Below, piece by piece: positions 1-9,611 of a DNA stretch of 64,000 bases. Origin of the DNA: Nocardioides aurantiacus (GTDB lineage Bacteria > Actinomycetota > Actinomycetes > Propionibacteriales > Nocardioidaceae). The notes beneath the pieces were generated by a model. The model worked only from the letters and a program-made list of their open reading frames with translations, searched no databases and was not told the origin of the DNA. The stretch is from positions 62,001 to 126,000 of the forward strand of contig NZ_RKHO01000001.1 in assembly GCF_003752505.1 (NCBI RefSeq), given 5' to 3'. Both the position numbers and the translations under genes were made by a program. The first letter of the stretch is position 1, and the number at the start of each line of letters is the position of its first letter.

Positions 1-1101
1 GGGGGCGAAGAAGTAGCCCTGCGCCAGGTCGCCGTCGGTGACCCGGTGGCCGCCGACGAGGACGGTGGCTCCCTCGGCGACCCCGGCCTCGACGTACGCC
101 GTGACCTTGTCGAGGTGGGCCTGCGAGATCAGGGCGCCGGTCTCGGCCTGCTCGTCGAAGGGGCCGCCGAGCCGGATGGCGGCGGCGCGGCGTACGAGCT
201 CGGCGGTGAAGTCCTGGGCGACCGCGTCCTCGACCAGCAGCCGGGCGCCCGCCGAGCAGACCTGGCCGGAGTGCAGGAACACCGCGGTCAGCGCCATGTC
301 GAGCGCGACCTCGAGGTCGGCGTCGGCGAAGACGATGTTGGGGTTCTTGCCGCCGAGCTCGAGCGCGACCTTCTTCACCGTCCGCGACGCCGCGGCCATG
401 ATCCGCTTGCCGGTCTCCAGGCCGCCGGTGAAGGAGACGAGGTCGACGCGGGGGTCCTCGCTCAGCAGCGCGCCGGCGTGGGGCCCGTCGCCGAGGACGA
501 GGTTGCCGACGCCCGGCGGCAGCCCGGCCTCGTCGAGCAGCCGCAGCAGGTGGACCGCCGTGCTGGGCGAGAGCTCGCTGGGCTTGAGCACGAAGGTGCA
601 ACCGGCGGCCAGCGCGGGGGCGACCTTCCACGACACCTGGAGCAGCGGGTAGTTCCACGGGGTGATCAGGCCGCAGACGCCCACCGGCTCGGTGACCACG
701 CGGCTGACGACGCCGGGGTTGCCGGTGTCGACGACCCGGCCGGCACCCGCGTCGGCGACGTGGCCGAAGTGCCGGAAGACGCTGGTGACGTCGTCGATGT
801 CGAGCTCGCTCTCGGCGAGCCGCTTGCCGGTGTCGAGCGACTCGGCCCGCGCCAGCTCGGCCCGGTCGCGCTGCAGCAGGTCGGCCACGCGGAGCAGCAG
901 GTCGCCCCGCTCGCGGGCGCTGGTGCCCGGCCAGGTGCCCTCGTCGAACGCGGTGCGGGCCGCGGCGACGGCGGCCTCGGTGTCGACCTGCGTCGACTCG
1001 TCGACCTCGGCCACCAGCGTGCCGTCGGCGGGGCAGCGGATCTCGCGACGGCCCCCGGCGCGCGCCGAGCTCCAGGATCCGGCGATGAAGTTCTCGGGCA
1101 T
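1..1101 (-). CDS. Aldehyde dehydrogenase (betaine-aldehyde type), C-terminus beyond the window
   Basis: NAD(P)-dependent oxidation of an aldehyde to the acid. The 367 codons present begin MPENFIAG and hold both family signatures: the general-base Glu in ELGGK and the nucleophile Cys in SGQVCSAG, plus the PWNYP and FTGG segments of the cofactor fold. About 120 C-terminal residues are missing because the gene runs off the left edge. The start at 1101 is set by an AAGGACGG ribosome site about 9 nt upstream. It reads in the same direction as the IclR gene at 1251-2048, and a 17-bp palindrome lies just upstream. The sequence style is that of betaine-aldehyde dehydrogenases, which would fit the methylamine locus at 5-13 kb. 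The exact substrate is inference. Confidence 0.93.
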   Translation of the reverse strand, partial: MPENFIAGSWSSARAGGRREIRCPADGTLVAEVDESTQVDTEAAVAAARTAFDEGTWPGTSARERGDLLLRVADLLQRDRAELARAESLDTGKRLAESELDIDDVTSVFRHFGHVADAGAGRVVDTGNPGVVSRVVTEPVGVCGLITPWNYPLLQVSWKVAPALAAGCTFVLKPSELSPSTAVHLLRLLDEAGLPPGVGNLVLGDGPHAGALLSEDPRVDLVSFTGGLETGKRIMAAASRTVKKVALELGGKNPNIVFADADLEVALDMALTAVFLHSGQVCSAGARLLVEDAVAQDFTAELVRRAAAIRLGGPFDEQAETGALISQAHLDKVTAYVEAGVAEGATVLVGGHRVTDGDLAQGYFFAP

Positions 1102-1123
1102 CTGCTCATCCGTCCTTGCCGGC

Positions 1124-1140
1124 GTTGCGCGTCACGCAAC
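1124..1140. promoter_or_regulatory. Candidate operator palindrome before the aldehyde dehydrogenase
   Basis: Perfect inverted repeat GTTGCG-cgtca-CGCAAC, 23 nt upstream of the aldehyde dehydrogenase start and downstream of the IclR gene. IclR-family proteins often bind palindromes of about 15 bp, so the neighbouring regulator is the likely ligand. This is inference from position and symmetry. Confidence 0.45.
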
Positions 1141-1250
1141 CAACCGGCGTCATCCGAAACACACTGGGGCGACGGCGGAGTCCCGTCAAGGTTCGACGTC
1201 GGACCGGTGCAGACCGCGTCGCCGCCGTGACCGCCGCGGTCGCCGGCGAC

Positions 1251-2048
1251 TCACCGGGCGCCCCAGCCCAGCCGGTGGGAGAGCTCGTCGGACGCCTCGA
1301 CCAGCAGGGGGAGCACCCGCTGCATCCGCTCGTCGGTCAGCCGGAAGGTCGGCCCGGAGACGCTGACGGAGCAGACCACGTCGCCGTGGGCGTTGCGCAC
1401 CGGCGCCGCGGCGGCGGCGAGGCCGACCTCCAGCTCGTCGACGGCCAGGGCGTACCCCTGCTCGCGGACCAGCTCCAGCTCCTTGCGCAGCGCGGCCCGC
1501 GAGGTGATGGTCAGCCCGGTGTACGACGGCAGCCGGCCCAGCAGCTGCTTGAGCTCGTCGTCCTCCAGCCAGGCCATCAGCACCTTGCCGTTGCTCGTCG
1601 CGTGCAGCGGGATGTGCTGGCCCACCCAGTTGTGCGGCTGCAGCGCGCTCGGCCCGGCCACCTGGTCGAGGTAGAGCGCCGACCCGCCGCTGAGGGTGGC
1701 CAGGTTGACCGTCTCGCCGGTGGCGGTGGCCAGCTGCTTGCACAGCGGTCGGGCCTCCTGCACCACGTCGAGCCGGGCGCTGGTGGCCCCGGCGAGGCGG
1801 AGCAGGCCGACGCCGAGGCGGTACTTGCCACGACCCTCGACCTGCTCGACCAGCCCGTGCTGCTCCAGCGTCGCCACCAGCCGGAAGGCCGTGCTCTTGT
1901 GCACCTCGAGTGCGGCGGCCACCTCGGTCACGCCCGACTCGCCCGAGCGTGCCAGGATCTCGAGGATGCGCAGCGCCCGGTCGACCGACTGCACGCCGCC
2001 CGTCGCGGCGGGCACCAGCTCCCGCTCCGCCGCGGCCGTGTTGCTCAT
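1251..2048 (-). CDS. IclR family transcriptional regulator
   Basis: A 265-residue DNA-binding regulator with the standard IclR layout. The N-terminal winged helix-turn-helix covers about residues 20-80 (SVDRALRILEILA, then VTEVAAALEVHKSTAFRLVATLE). The C-terminal GAF-like effector domain covers about 95-260, with the typical HATSNGKVLMAW segment and GLAAAAAPV loop. It lies upstream of and codirectional with the aldehyde dehydrogenase, the most likely target. TAGGTT sits 6 nt before the ATG and there is no ribosome site, so the transcript is probably leaderless. The effector is unknown. It is a different protein from the second IclR regulator at 7223. Confidence 0.95.
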   Translation of the reverse strand: MSNTAAAERELVPAATGGVQSVDRALRILEILARSGESGVTEVAAALEVHKSTAFRLVATLEQHGLVEQVEGRGKYRLGVGLLRLAGATSARLDVVQEARPLCKQLATATGETVNLATLSGGSALYLDQVAGPSALQPHNWVGQHIPLHATSNGKVLMAWLEDDELKQLLGRLPSYTGLTITSRAALRKELELVREQGYALAVDELEVGLAAAAAPVRNAHGDVVCSVSVSGPTFRLTDERMQRVLPLLVEASDELSHRLGWGAR

Positions 2049-2117
2049 GGCGCGAACCTAGACCTCATCGCGCAACTCCGCCAGGTGGGTGCGTGGGTGG
2101 GGCGCCGGGGCGACACA

Positions 2118-2774
2118 ATGGCGCCCATGCTCGCCAAGTACGCCACCCGGTGCGCCGCCTGCCCGACCCGGATCGCGCCCGGCGAGGAGATCGTGCGCTC
2201 CGCCGACGGGTCCGCCTGGGTCCACGCCGCCTGCGCGGGAGCGCCCCCCTCGGACGGGGACGCTCCTGCCAAGGCCCCGGCGAAGAAGGCCGCGAAGCGG
2301 ACCGCGAAGCGGGTCCCGATGGTGCAGACGGCCGACGAGCCGGTGCCGGCCGGCACGACGGTCGCGTTCACCGACGGGGCCTGCCGGGGCAACCCCGGAC
2401 CGGGCGGCTGGGCGTGGGCGGTGCAGGACGGGCCGCAGGGCTCGGGCCACGACCCGGCGACGACCAACCAGCGGATGGAGGTGCGGGCGGCCTACGAGGC
2501 GATCGTCGCGCTGCCCGGGCCGCTGGTGGTGGTCAGCGACTCGACGTACGTCGTGAACTGCTTCAAGAACGGCTGGTGGGTCGGCTGGCGCTCGCGCGGC
2601 TGGGTCAACTCGGCCAAGAAGCCGGTGGCCAACCGCGACCTGTGGGAGCCGCTGATCGACTTGGTCGAGGAGCGCGGCGACGTGTCGTTCCGCTGGGTCA
2701 AGGGCCACTCCGGCCACCCGATGAACGACCTCGTCGACCGGCTCGCCGTCGAGGCGAGCCACCAGGCCGGCTGA
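2118..2774 (+). CDS. rnhA: Ribonuclease HI with N-terminal zinc-finger-like segment
   Basis: Degrades the RNA strand of RNA-DNA hybrids. Of 218 residues, the RNase H fold starts near 80. Catalytic residues are visible: Asp86 in FTDGACRGNPGPGG, Glu121 in NQRMEVRAAYEA, Asp141 in VVVSDSTYV, then KGHSGHPMN with His200 and Asp207. About 75 extra residues precede the domain. They contain CAAC (12-15) and HAAC (36-39), a CxxC...HxxC pattern suggesting a small zinc-binding module, then an Ala/Lys-rich linker. The ATG at 2118 and one three codons later (2127) are both possible starts; neither has a clear ribosome site. Divergent from the IclR gene, 69 nt away. Confidence 0.93.
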   Translation: MAPMLAKYATRCAACPTRIAPGEEIVRSADGSAWVHAACAGAPPSDGDAPAKAPAKKAAKRTAKRVPMVQTADEPVPAGTTVAFTDGACRGNPGPGGWAWAVQDGPQGSGHDPATTNQRMEVRAAYEAIVALPGPLVVVSDSTYVVNCFKNGWWVGWRSRGWVNSAKKPVANRDLWEPLIDLVEERGDVSFRWVKGHSGHPMNDLVDRLAVEASHQAG

Positions 2775-2796
2775 GCACGTCCCGCGTCGCCGCGGC

Positions 2797-4620
2797 TCAG
2801 GGGTGGACGAGCCCGAGCGGGACCCGCAGCAGCGGCCCCGGGGCGCAGGTGGCGACGGGATGGGGGACGGGACCCGCGACCGACCCGGCGGCCGGGCCGT
2901 CGTCCTCGAGCGGCAGCGTGAAGTAGAAGGTCGATCCGACGCCCACCTCGCTCTCGGCCCAGACCCGGCCGCCGTTGGCCTCGACGATGCGTCGGGTGAT
3001 GGACAGGCCCAGGCCGGTGCCCGACTGCTGCCGGGCGTCGTCCGGCTCGACCTGGTGGAAGCGGTCGAAGACGGCCTCGAGCTCACCCGGGGGGATGCCG
3101 CGGCCGGTGTCGCTCACCGAGACGCGCAGGCCCTCCTCGGTGCGGCGGGCGTCGATGGTGACGGTGCCGCCGGGTGGCGTGAACTTGAGGGCGTTTCCGA
3201 CCAGGTTGACCAGGGCCTGGGTGACCCGGTCGCCGTCGCAGACCACCCGGGCGGGGCAGGCGGCGATCCGCACCTCGACGCCGGCCTCGCGCGCGAGCGC
3301 GTCCAGCGACCCGACGGCGTCCGCGAGCAGGGGCAACAGGTCGTGCGGGGCGGGGCGGAACCCGAACTCGCCGCTCTCCAGGCGTTCGAGGTCGATGATG
3401 TCGTCGACCAGCCGGGAGAGCCGCTCGCTGCCGCGGGTCGCCATCTCCACCACGGGGCGGGCGGGCGCCGGCAGCTCGCCGGCGTCGCCGTCGGCGAGCA
3501 GCTCCAACGACCCGCGGATCGCGGTGAGCGGGGTCCGCAGCTCGTGGCTCACGGCGGAGACGAACTCCCGCTTCATGGCGTCGAGCCGCTGGTGCTCGGC
3601 GGTGAGGTCCCGCAGCTCCTGGGTGCGGTCGGCGACCCGTCGCTCCAGGTCGTCCCGAAGCCGCAGGTTCGTGGTCGTGAGCAGCACCTGGCGCAGGCCG
3701 GTGACCACCAGGACGAGGGTGACCAGGACCGCCTGCGCGGTGTCGCTGACGCCGACGACGACCGCGACGGCCAGCGCGGCGAAGGCGGCGAGGTCGGGCA
3801 GCAGGGGCGCGATCGGGCCGGCGAGGTGGGGCAGCAGCCGTCGTACGCGGGTCTCGAGCGTCGCGGCCGCCAGCGCCGCGCTCGCGAGCAGCAGCGCGGC
3901 CACGACGTAGCCGAGCAGGTAGACGTCGCCGAGCTGCTCGCCGCGCACGCTGCTCAGCGCGAAGCCCAGGTCGGCGACCGCGAACGCCGCGAAGGTGGAG
4001 GCGATCAGCACGACGTCGACGCGCAGCCGGCCGGCGGTGCGCAGCAGCAGCACCACCAGCAGCGACAGGATGACGACGTCCATCACGGGGTAGACCAGGA
4101 ACACGAAGGCGCGGGTGCCCGCCAGGGTGTGCGCCACCTCGGACAGCCCGAGCACCATGCTGAGGAGCAGCATCGAGGAGGCCATCACCAGCCCGTCGAG
4201 CAGCGCCGGTCGCCAGGCGCGCCGCAGGCCGCTGGTCATCGGGTAACGCAGCAGCGCGATGCCGGCGGGGACCACGGCGGCGAGGTAGAGCGCGTCGGAC
4301 CAGGACAGCGAGCGGTCGCCGTCGGACCCTCCGTCGGCCAGCCAGTACGTCGCTCCGACGGCGTTGAGCAGGATCATCACCGCGAACAGCAGCCAGGACA
4401 GTCGCATCGGGCCGGTGTTGCGCAGCCCGGCGTGCAGCGCGCACAGCGTGGCGAGGGCGGCGGCCACCACGCCGACGGAGTCGCTGGTCACCGGGCCCCA
4501 GGCGTGCCCGCCGAGCACGACGACGCAGGCGAGCACCAGCAGCGAGACGATGACGACCGCACCGAGCCGCAGCACGACCCGGTCGGGTCCCGGGCTCGCC
4601 CGCGGGCGCGACGACGGCAT
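2797..4620 (-). CDS. Membrane-bound sensor histidine kinase (orphan)
   Basis: Two-component sensor kinase of 607 residues. Roughly residues 15-310 form a hydrophobic sensor region with about eight to ten membrane segments and no recognisable periplasmic domain. A short coiled linker (DLERRVADRTQELRDL) leads to the HisKA dimerisation domain with the phosphorylated His in SHELRTPL. The HATPase domain follows: N box NLVGNALKF, G1 DTGRGIP, and G2 GTGLGLSI. No response regulator lies next to it, so the partner is elsewhere. It follows the formyl-THF deformylase gene on the same strand after a 79-nt gap, which may or may not be read through. The signal is unknown. Confidence 0.93.
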   Translation of the reverse strand: MPSSRPRASPGPDRVVLRLGAVVIVSLLVLACVVVLGGHAWGPVTSDSVGVVAAALATLCALHAGLRNTGPMRLSWLLFAVMILLNAVGATYWLADGGSDGDRSLSWSDALYLAAVVPAGIALLRYPMTSGLRRAWRPALLDGLVMASSMLLLSMVLGLSEVAHTLAGTRAFVFLVYPVMDVVILSLLVVLLLRTAGRLRVDVVLIASTFAAFAVADLGFALSSVRGEQLGDVYLLGYVVAALLLASAALAAATLETRVRRLLPHLAGPIAPLLPDLAAFAALAVAVVVGVSDTAQAVLVTLVLVVTGLRQVLLTTTNLRLRDDLERRVADRTQELRDLTAEHQRLDAMKREFVSAVSHELRTPLTAIRGSLELLADGDAGELPAPARPVVEMATRGSERLSRLVDDIIDLERLESGEFGFRPAPHDLLPLLADAVGSLDALAREAGVEVRIAACPARVVCDGDRVTQALVNLVGNALKFTPPGGTVTIDARRTEEGLRVSVSDTGRGIPPGELEAVFDRFHQVEPDDARQQSGTGLGLSITRRIVEANGGRVWAESEVGVGSTFYFTLPLEDDGPAAGSVAGPVPHPVATCAPGPLLRVPLGLVHP

Positions 4621-4699
4621 GCTGGCAGTTTCCCACTTATTGCCGCCCGAAACGGGTCCAAAGCCTCGAATAGGACAGTTGCGCTAGTCCACCGGTCGG

Positions 4700-5596
4700 C
4701 TAGCGAAAGACCACCGTGCGGTGGCCGTCGAGGCGCACCCGCGACTCGCTGTGCCAGCGCACGGCGCGCGACAGCACGGCCGCCTCGACGTCGCGGCCGG
4801 CCGCGACCAGCTGGGCCTGGTCGTGGTTGTGGTCGACGCGGATCACGTCCTGCTCGATGATCGGGCCCTCGTCGAGGTCGGCGGTGACGTAGTGCGCGGT
4901 CGCGCCGATCAGCTTCACGCCCCGGTCGAAGGCCTGGTGGTAGGGCTTGGCGCCCTTGAAGCTGGGCAGGAACGAGTGGTGGATGTTGATCGCCTGGCCC
5001 GAGAGTCGTCGGCAGACGTCGTCGGAGAGCACCTGCATGTAGCGCGCGAGCACGACGAGGTGGATGCCGAGCTCCTCGTGCAGCGCCATCAGCTCGGCCT
5101 CGGCGTCGTCCTTGGTCGCGGCCGTGACCGGGATGTGGCGGAACTCCAGCCCGTGGGAGCGCACCAGCGGCTCGGCGTCGCGGTGGTTGGAGACCACGAC
5201 CGGGATGTCGACGTGCAACGACCCGGTGGAGTGTCGGAACAGCAGGTCGTTGAGGCAGTGCAGGTGCTTGCTGACCATGATCAGGGTGCGGTACGGCGTG
5301 ACCGCGTCCCACAGCTCGAAGGTCATCTCGAAATCGGCGGCCGTCCCCGCGAACTCCTCGCGCAGCTGCTCGACCGACGGCCGGTCCTTTGGCGGCGCCG
5401 TCATCGCGAAGTCGATGCGCATGAAGAAGCGCCCGTTGAGCCGGTCGCCGAACTGCTGGCTCTCCACGATGTTGCCGCCGTGGCGGACCAGGAACCCGGT
5501 CACCGCGTGCACGATGCCGGGCCGGTCGGGGCAGTCCAGTGCGAGCACGAAGTCGCCGGACGGTGGTCCGGCGTTGGTGGACGCAGGTGTGACCAT
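4700..5596 (-). CDS. purU: Formyltetrahydrofolate deformylase
   Basis: Hydrolyses 10-formyl-THF to formate and THF. The 298-residue product has an N-terminal ACT domain (about 14-90, CPDRPGIVHAVTGFL). A formyltransferase-fold catalytic domain follows, with INIHHSFLPSFKGAKPYHQAF and the downstream TADLDEGPIIEQD carrying the Asn/His/Asp active site. Its ATG overlaps the stop of the MttB-family gene by one base (TGATG), so the two are translationally coupled. That coupling suggests the enzyme disposes of one-carbon units released by demethylation, rather than serving purine synthesis alone. Confidence 0.95.
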   Translation of the reverse strand: MVTPASTNAGPPSGDFVLALDCPDRPGIVHAVTGFLVRHGGNIVESQQFGDRLNGRFFMRIDFAMTAPPKDRPSVEQLREEFAGTAADFEMTFELWDAVTPYRTLIMVSKHLHCLNDLLFRHSTGSLHVDIPVVVSNHRDAEPLVRSHGLEFRHIPVTAATKDDAEAELMALHEELGIHLVVLARYMQVLSDDVCRRLSGQAINIHHSFLPSFKGAKPYHQAFDRGVKLIGATAHYVTADLDEGPIIEQDVIRVDHNHDQAQLVAAGRDVEAAVLSRAVRWHSESRVRLDGHRTVVFR

Positions 5597-7056
5597 CAGT
5601 CCCCGAGCTCCTTGCGACGGCGGACGACGAACTCTTCCATCTCCTGCCGGATCGCCTCGTCGAGGGGTGGCTGCTCGTAGGACTCCAACCGGTCGGCGTA
5701 GATCTTCGAGGCGCGGGCCGCGGCGTCGAGACCGCCGTTGCGCGACCACTTCTCGTAGTTGTCCGAGGAGGACAGCAGCGGCCGGTAGAAGCAGGTCCGG
5801 AACCGCTCCATGGTGTGCATCGCGCCCAGGAAGTGGCCTCCGGCGCCGACCTCCTCGTGGGCACCGAACGCCAGCGAGGCCTCGTCGATCTCGAGCGGGG
5901 TGAACTCGGCGCGCATCATCTGGAGCAGCTCGACGTCGACGATGAACTTCTCGTAGCCCGCGACCAGGCCACCCTCGAGCCAGCCGGCGGAGTGCATCAC
6001 CCAGTTGGTGCCGGCCAGGAAGGTCGGCAGCAGCGTCATCAGGGCCTCGTAGCCGGCCTGCGCGTCCGGGACCTGCGAGGAGGTGAGGGTGCCGCCGGAG
6101 CGGAACGGCAGCCCGAAGTGACGGGCGATCTGGCCGGTGCAGAGCAGGCCCATGCCCGACTCGGGGGTGCCGAAGGTGGGCGAGCCCGACTGCATGTCGA
6201 TGTTGGACAGGAACGACCCGAACACGACCGGGCAGCCCGGCCGGATGGTCTGCGCCAGCGCGATGCCGGTCAGCGCCTCGGCGATCTGCTGCACCAGCGC
6301 CGCCGGGATCGTCACCGGGCTCATGGCGCCCATGAGGATGAAGGGCGTGAGCACGACGGCCTGGTTGGCCTCGGCGTACTCGAAGAGCGAGTCGAGCATC
6401 CGGTCGTCCCACCGCAGCGGGGAGTTGCAGTTGATCAGCGAGATCAGCGCCGGCGTCTGCTCCATGCTGGCCCGGCCGGCCTCGCGCCCCGCCGACCCGC
6501 CGAGCAGGATCGAGGTCAGCTCGATGGTGTCGCGGGCGTTGGGGCCCGAGACCACGTTGCCCATGAACGGCTTGTCGGTGAGCGTCGCCAGCGCGTAGGT
6601 CATGTCGAGGTGGCGGCTGTCGAGCGGGGTGTCGTTGGGCTCGCAGATCACGCCGCCGGCGGAGTCCAGGACCGGGAACGACTGGGCCAGCTTGGTGAAG
6701 TTGCGGAAGTCCTCCATGGTCGCGTCACGGCGTACGTCGCCCTGGCGCACGAACGGCGGGCCGTAGACCGCGCCGAAGGCCATCGCGTCGCCGCCGACGT
6801 GCACGGAGTGCTCGGGGTTGCGGGCCTGCAGGTCGAACTCGCGCGGCGCCTTCGCCACCTGCGCGAGGATCCAGTCGGGGTCGAACTTGACGTTGTCGCC
6901 CTCGACTTTCTGGCCCTCGGCCGCGAGCAGGTCCAGGGCGCGCTGGCTCATGAACTCCACGCCCAGCTCGCTCACCAGCCGCCGCCAGCCCTTGTCCAGC
7001 GTGGCCATGGCGTCGGCGGAGAGGACCTCGTAGTGGGGCATCCGGTTGCGGAACAT
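5596..7056 (-). CDS. MttB-family corrinoid methyltransferase, non-pyrrolysine (glycine-betaine-type)
   Basis: 486 residues, the usual length of the trimethylamine methyltransferase (MttB) superfamily. It should move a methyl group from a methylated amine to a cobalamin protein. The reading frame has no internal UAG, so it lacks the pyrrolysine of true trimethylamine enzymes. It therefore belongs with the non-Pyl branch, whose characterised members (MtgB, MtpB, MtcB) demethylate glycine betaine, proline betaine and carnitine. The start at 7056 has ACGAGGAG about 7 nt upstream. It is coupled to purU behind it and is divergent from the IclR-corrinoid operon, with an imperfect palindrome in the shared promoter. 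The substrate is inferred to be a quaternary amine and cannot be read from sequence. Confidence 0.92.
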   Translation of the reverse strand: MFRNRMPHYEVLSADAMATLDKGWRRLVSELGVEFMSQRALDLLAAEGQKVEGDNVKFDPDWILAQVAKAPREFDLQARNPEHSVHVGGDAMAFGAVYGPPFVRQGDVRRDATMEDFRNFTKLAQSFPVLDSAGGVICEPNDTPLDSRHLDMTYALATLTDKPFMGNVVSGPNARDTIELTSILLGGSAGREAGRASMEQTPALISLINCNSPLRWDDRMLDSLFEYAEANQAVVLTPFILMGAMSPVTIPAALVQQIAEALTGIALAQTIRPGCPVVFGSFLSNIDMQSGSPTFGTPESGMGLLCTGQIARHFGLPFRSGGTLTSSQVPDAQAGYEALMTLLPTFLAGTNWVMHSAGWLEGGLVAGYEKFIVDVELLQMMRAEFTPLEIDEASLAFGAHEEVGAGGHFLGAMHTMERFRTCFYRPLLSSSDNYEKWSRNGGLDAAARASKIYADRLESYEQPPLDEAIRQEMEEFVVRRRKELGD

Positions 7057-7146
7057 GCGGCTCCTCGTGAGCTGGCGGGCGGACGGCGCCGAAACCGACG
7101 CGGGGTGGGTGCTTGACCGTGGCGACGCGGGAAACCTAGCCTCACC

Positions 7147-7168
7147 ATGTGGTCAACGTGATCCACAT
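7147..7168. promoter_or_regulatory. Candidate IclR operator in the divergent mttB / iclR promoter
   Basis: Imperfect 22-bp palindrome: ATGTGG and CCACAT arms around a central ACGT, 16 of 22 positions symmetrical. It lies in the 166-bp gap (7057-7222) between the leftward MttB gene and the rightward IclR operon, so one site could control both sides. No other gene is visible in the gap. Function is inferred from symmetry and position. Confidence 0.5.
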
Positions 7169-7222
7169 CATGGGAATCCCGTGCGGGACAACCTTGGACC
7201 TGCGCCGGGAGGGCGGTCAAGC

Positions 7223-8001
7223 GTGACGGGCGACCGGAGTGGCGAGAGCACCAGCGGGACGCAGGCGGTCGACCGTGCTGCGGCGCTGCTGACCCGCATC
7301 GTCGAGGCCGACCGCCCCGTCACCTTCGCCGAGCTGACCGAGGAGCTCGGGCTGGCCCGCTCGACCACCTCGCGGCTGCTCAACGCGCTGGAGCGTGGAC
7401 GGCTGCTCGAGCGCACCGCCCCGGGGGAGTACCGCGGCGGACCCCTCTTCGTGCTGTACGCCGCCCGCCACGACCGCACCCAGCAGCTGGCCCGGCTCGC
7501 GACACCGATCCTGGAGGCCGTCGGTGAGGTGACCCGCGAGACGGTGCACCTCGCGGTCGCCAACGGCGGCTGGGTCGAGCACGTCGCCCAGGTCGACGGC
7601 ACCTACCTCCTCGGCGCCAGCGACTGGAACGACGTCGAGGTGCCGGTGCACTGCTCGGCGCTGGGCAAGGTGCTGCTGGCGTGGAAGCGCCTCGAGCTGC
7701 CCGACGGGCGTCTGGCGGCCCCGACCGACCAGACGATCACGCTGCGCACCGACCTCGAGGAGGACCTCGAGTGGGTGCGCGAGCACGGCTACGCCGTCAC
7801 CCACGACGAGCTCGAGATCGGGCTGTCCGGCGTCGCCGCCCCTGTCTTCGGCCCCGACGACGACGTGGTCGCCGCGGTCGGTGTGTCCGGTCCCACGGCG
7901 CGGCTGGAGCAGCGCGCCGAGGAGATCGGGCAGCTCCTGGTCCACCACGCCCGGACGCTCTCGAGGCGGCTCCAGCCCGGCACCCCCACGGAAGGCGCGA
8001 C

Positions 8002-8005
<4 letters not shown>
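7223..8005 (+). CDS. IclR family regulator of the corrinoid methyltransferase locus
   Basis: 260-residue IclR protein. The winged helix-turn-helix covers about residues 12-75 (ELTEELGLARSTTSRLLNALE). The effector domain covers about 85-255, with HCSALGKVLLAW and the conserved GLSGVAAPVFG. The GTG at 7223 is chosen because GGGAGGG lies about 9 nt upstream and protein similarity begins there; the open frame further left overlaps the divergent gene. Its stop overlaps the corrinoid protein start (ATGA), so the regulator is the first gene of the operon it probably controls. The effector is likely the methylated substrate or its product (inference). Confidence 0.94.
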
Positions 8006-8666
<661 letters not shown>

Positions 8667-8667
<1 letters not shown>

Positions 8668-9611
8668 TGTCGGGCGAGATGGCAGCCCCGCTGCACACCA
8701 CCATCCGTTCGGCCACGCGTGAGCTCGTGATCGGCAGCGACCGGCCGTTCTGCATCATCGGTGAGCGCCTGAACCCCACGGGGCGCCGGATCTTCCAGGA
8801 CCAGATCAAGGCCGGCGACCTCTCCGCGGTCGGGCGTGACGTCAAGGCCCAGGTCGAGGGGGGCGCCGACGTGCTCGACATCAACATGGGGGTGCCGTTG
8901 GTCGACGAGGCCGAGCTGCTGGCGAAGGTCATCACGATGGTCCAGGGCCTGACCGACCTGCCGATCTGCATCGACTCCTCGGTCGTCGAGGCGCTCGAGG
9001 CGGGCCTGTCGGTCTACCAGGGCCGGGCGCTGGTCAACTCGATCACCGCCGAGGACGAGCGTCTCGAGCAGGTGCTGCCGCTGGTGAAGAAGTACGACGC
9101 CGCGGTCGTCGCGCTGCCCAACGACGTCGACGAGATCCCGATGGAGGCCGAGAAGCGCCTCCTGCTGGTGGAGAAGATCGTCCGCGTCGCGACGCAGGAG
9201 TACGGCATCGCCATCGAGGACATCGTGATCGACCCGCTGGCGATGCCCATCGGCGCCGACCAGGCCACCGGCCTCTCGACGCTGGAGACGATGCGCGGCA
9301 TCCGGGAGCGCTGGGGCATGAACATGACCTGTGGCGCCTCCAACGTCTCCTTCGGCATGCCCGGGCGCCACGAGCTCAACGGCGCGTGGCTCGCGATGGC
9401 CATGACCGCCGGGCTCTCCAGCGCGATCATGGACGCCCGCACGCCGAGCGTCGTGTCGGCGGTCCGCGCCGCGGACCTGCTCCTGGGCCACGACGAGTGG
9501 GGCATGGCGTGGATCTCGCGCGCCCGCGCGGCCCAGGCCGCCCAGAAGGCGGCTGAGAAGGCGGCCGCCGAGGCCGCCCTGGCCGCGACCGCCGAGCCCG
9601 CCGCCACGTGA
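8667..9611 (+). CDS. Methyltetrahydrofolate:corrinoid methyltransferase (MtgA-like)
   Basis: 314 residues with the pterin-binding TIM-barrel of the dihydropteroate synthase / MeTr family: IGERLNPTGR near the start, GGADVLDINMGVP, ICIDSSVVEALEAGL, VNSIT, then MTCGASNVSFG. It should transfer methyl from the corrinoid protein to THF, giving 5-methyl-THF, as MtgA does in glycine-betaine-using anaerobes. The last 30 residues are an Ala-rich low-complexity tail. ATG 8667 overlaps the previous stop; the next gene starts four bases before this stop. The frame is open further upstream, but the homology begins at 8667. Confidence 0.94.

Noticed and set aside
5596-7056. Pyrrolysine-containing trimethylamine methyltransferase
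   Set aside because: No in-frame UAG in 486 codons and no pyl genes in the window; assigned to the non-Pyl branch.
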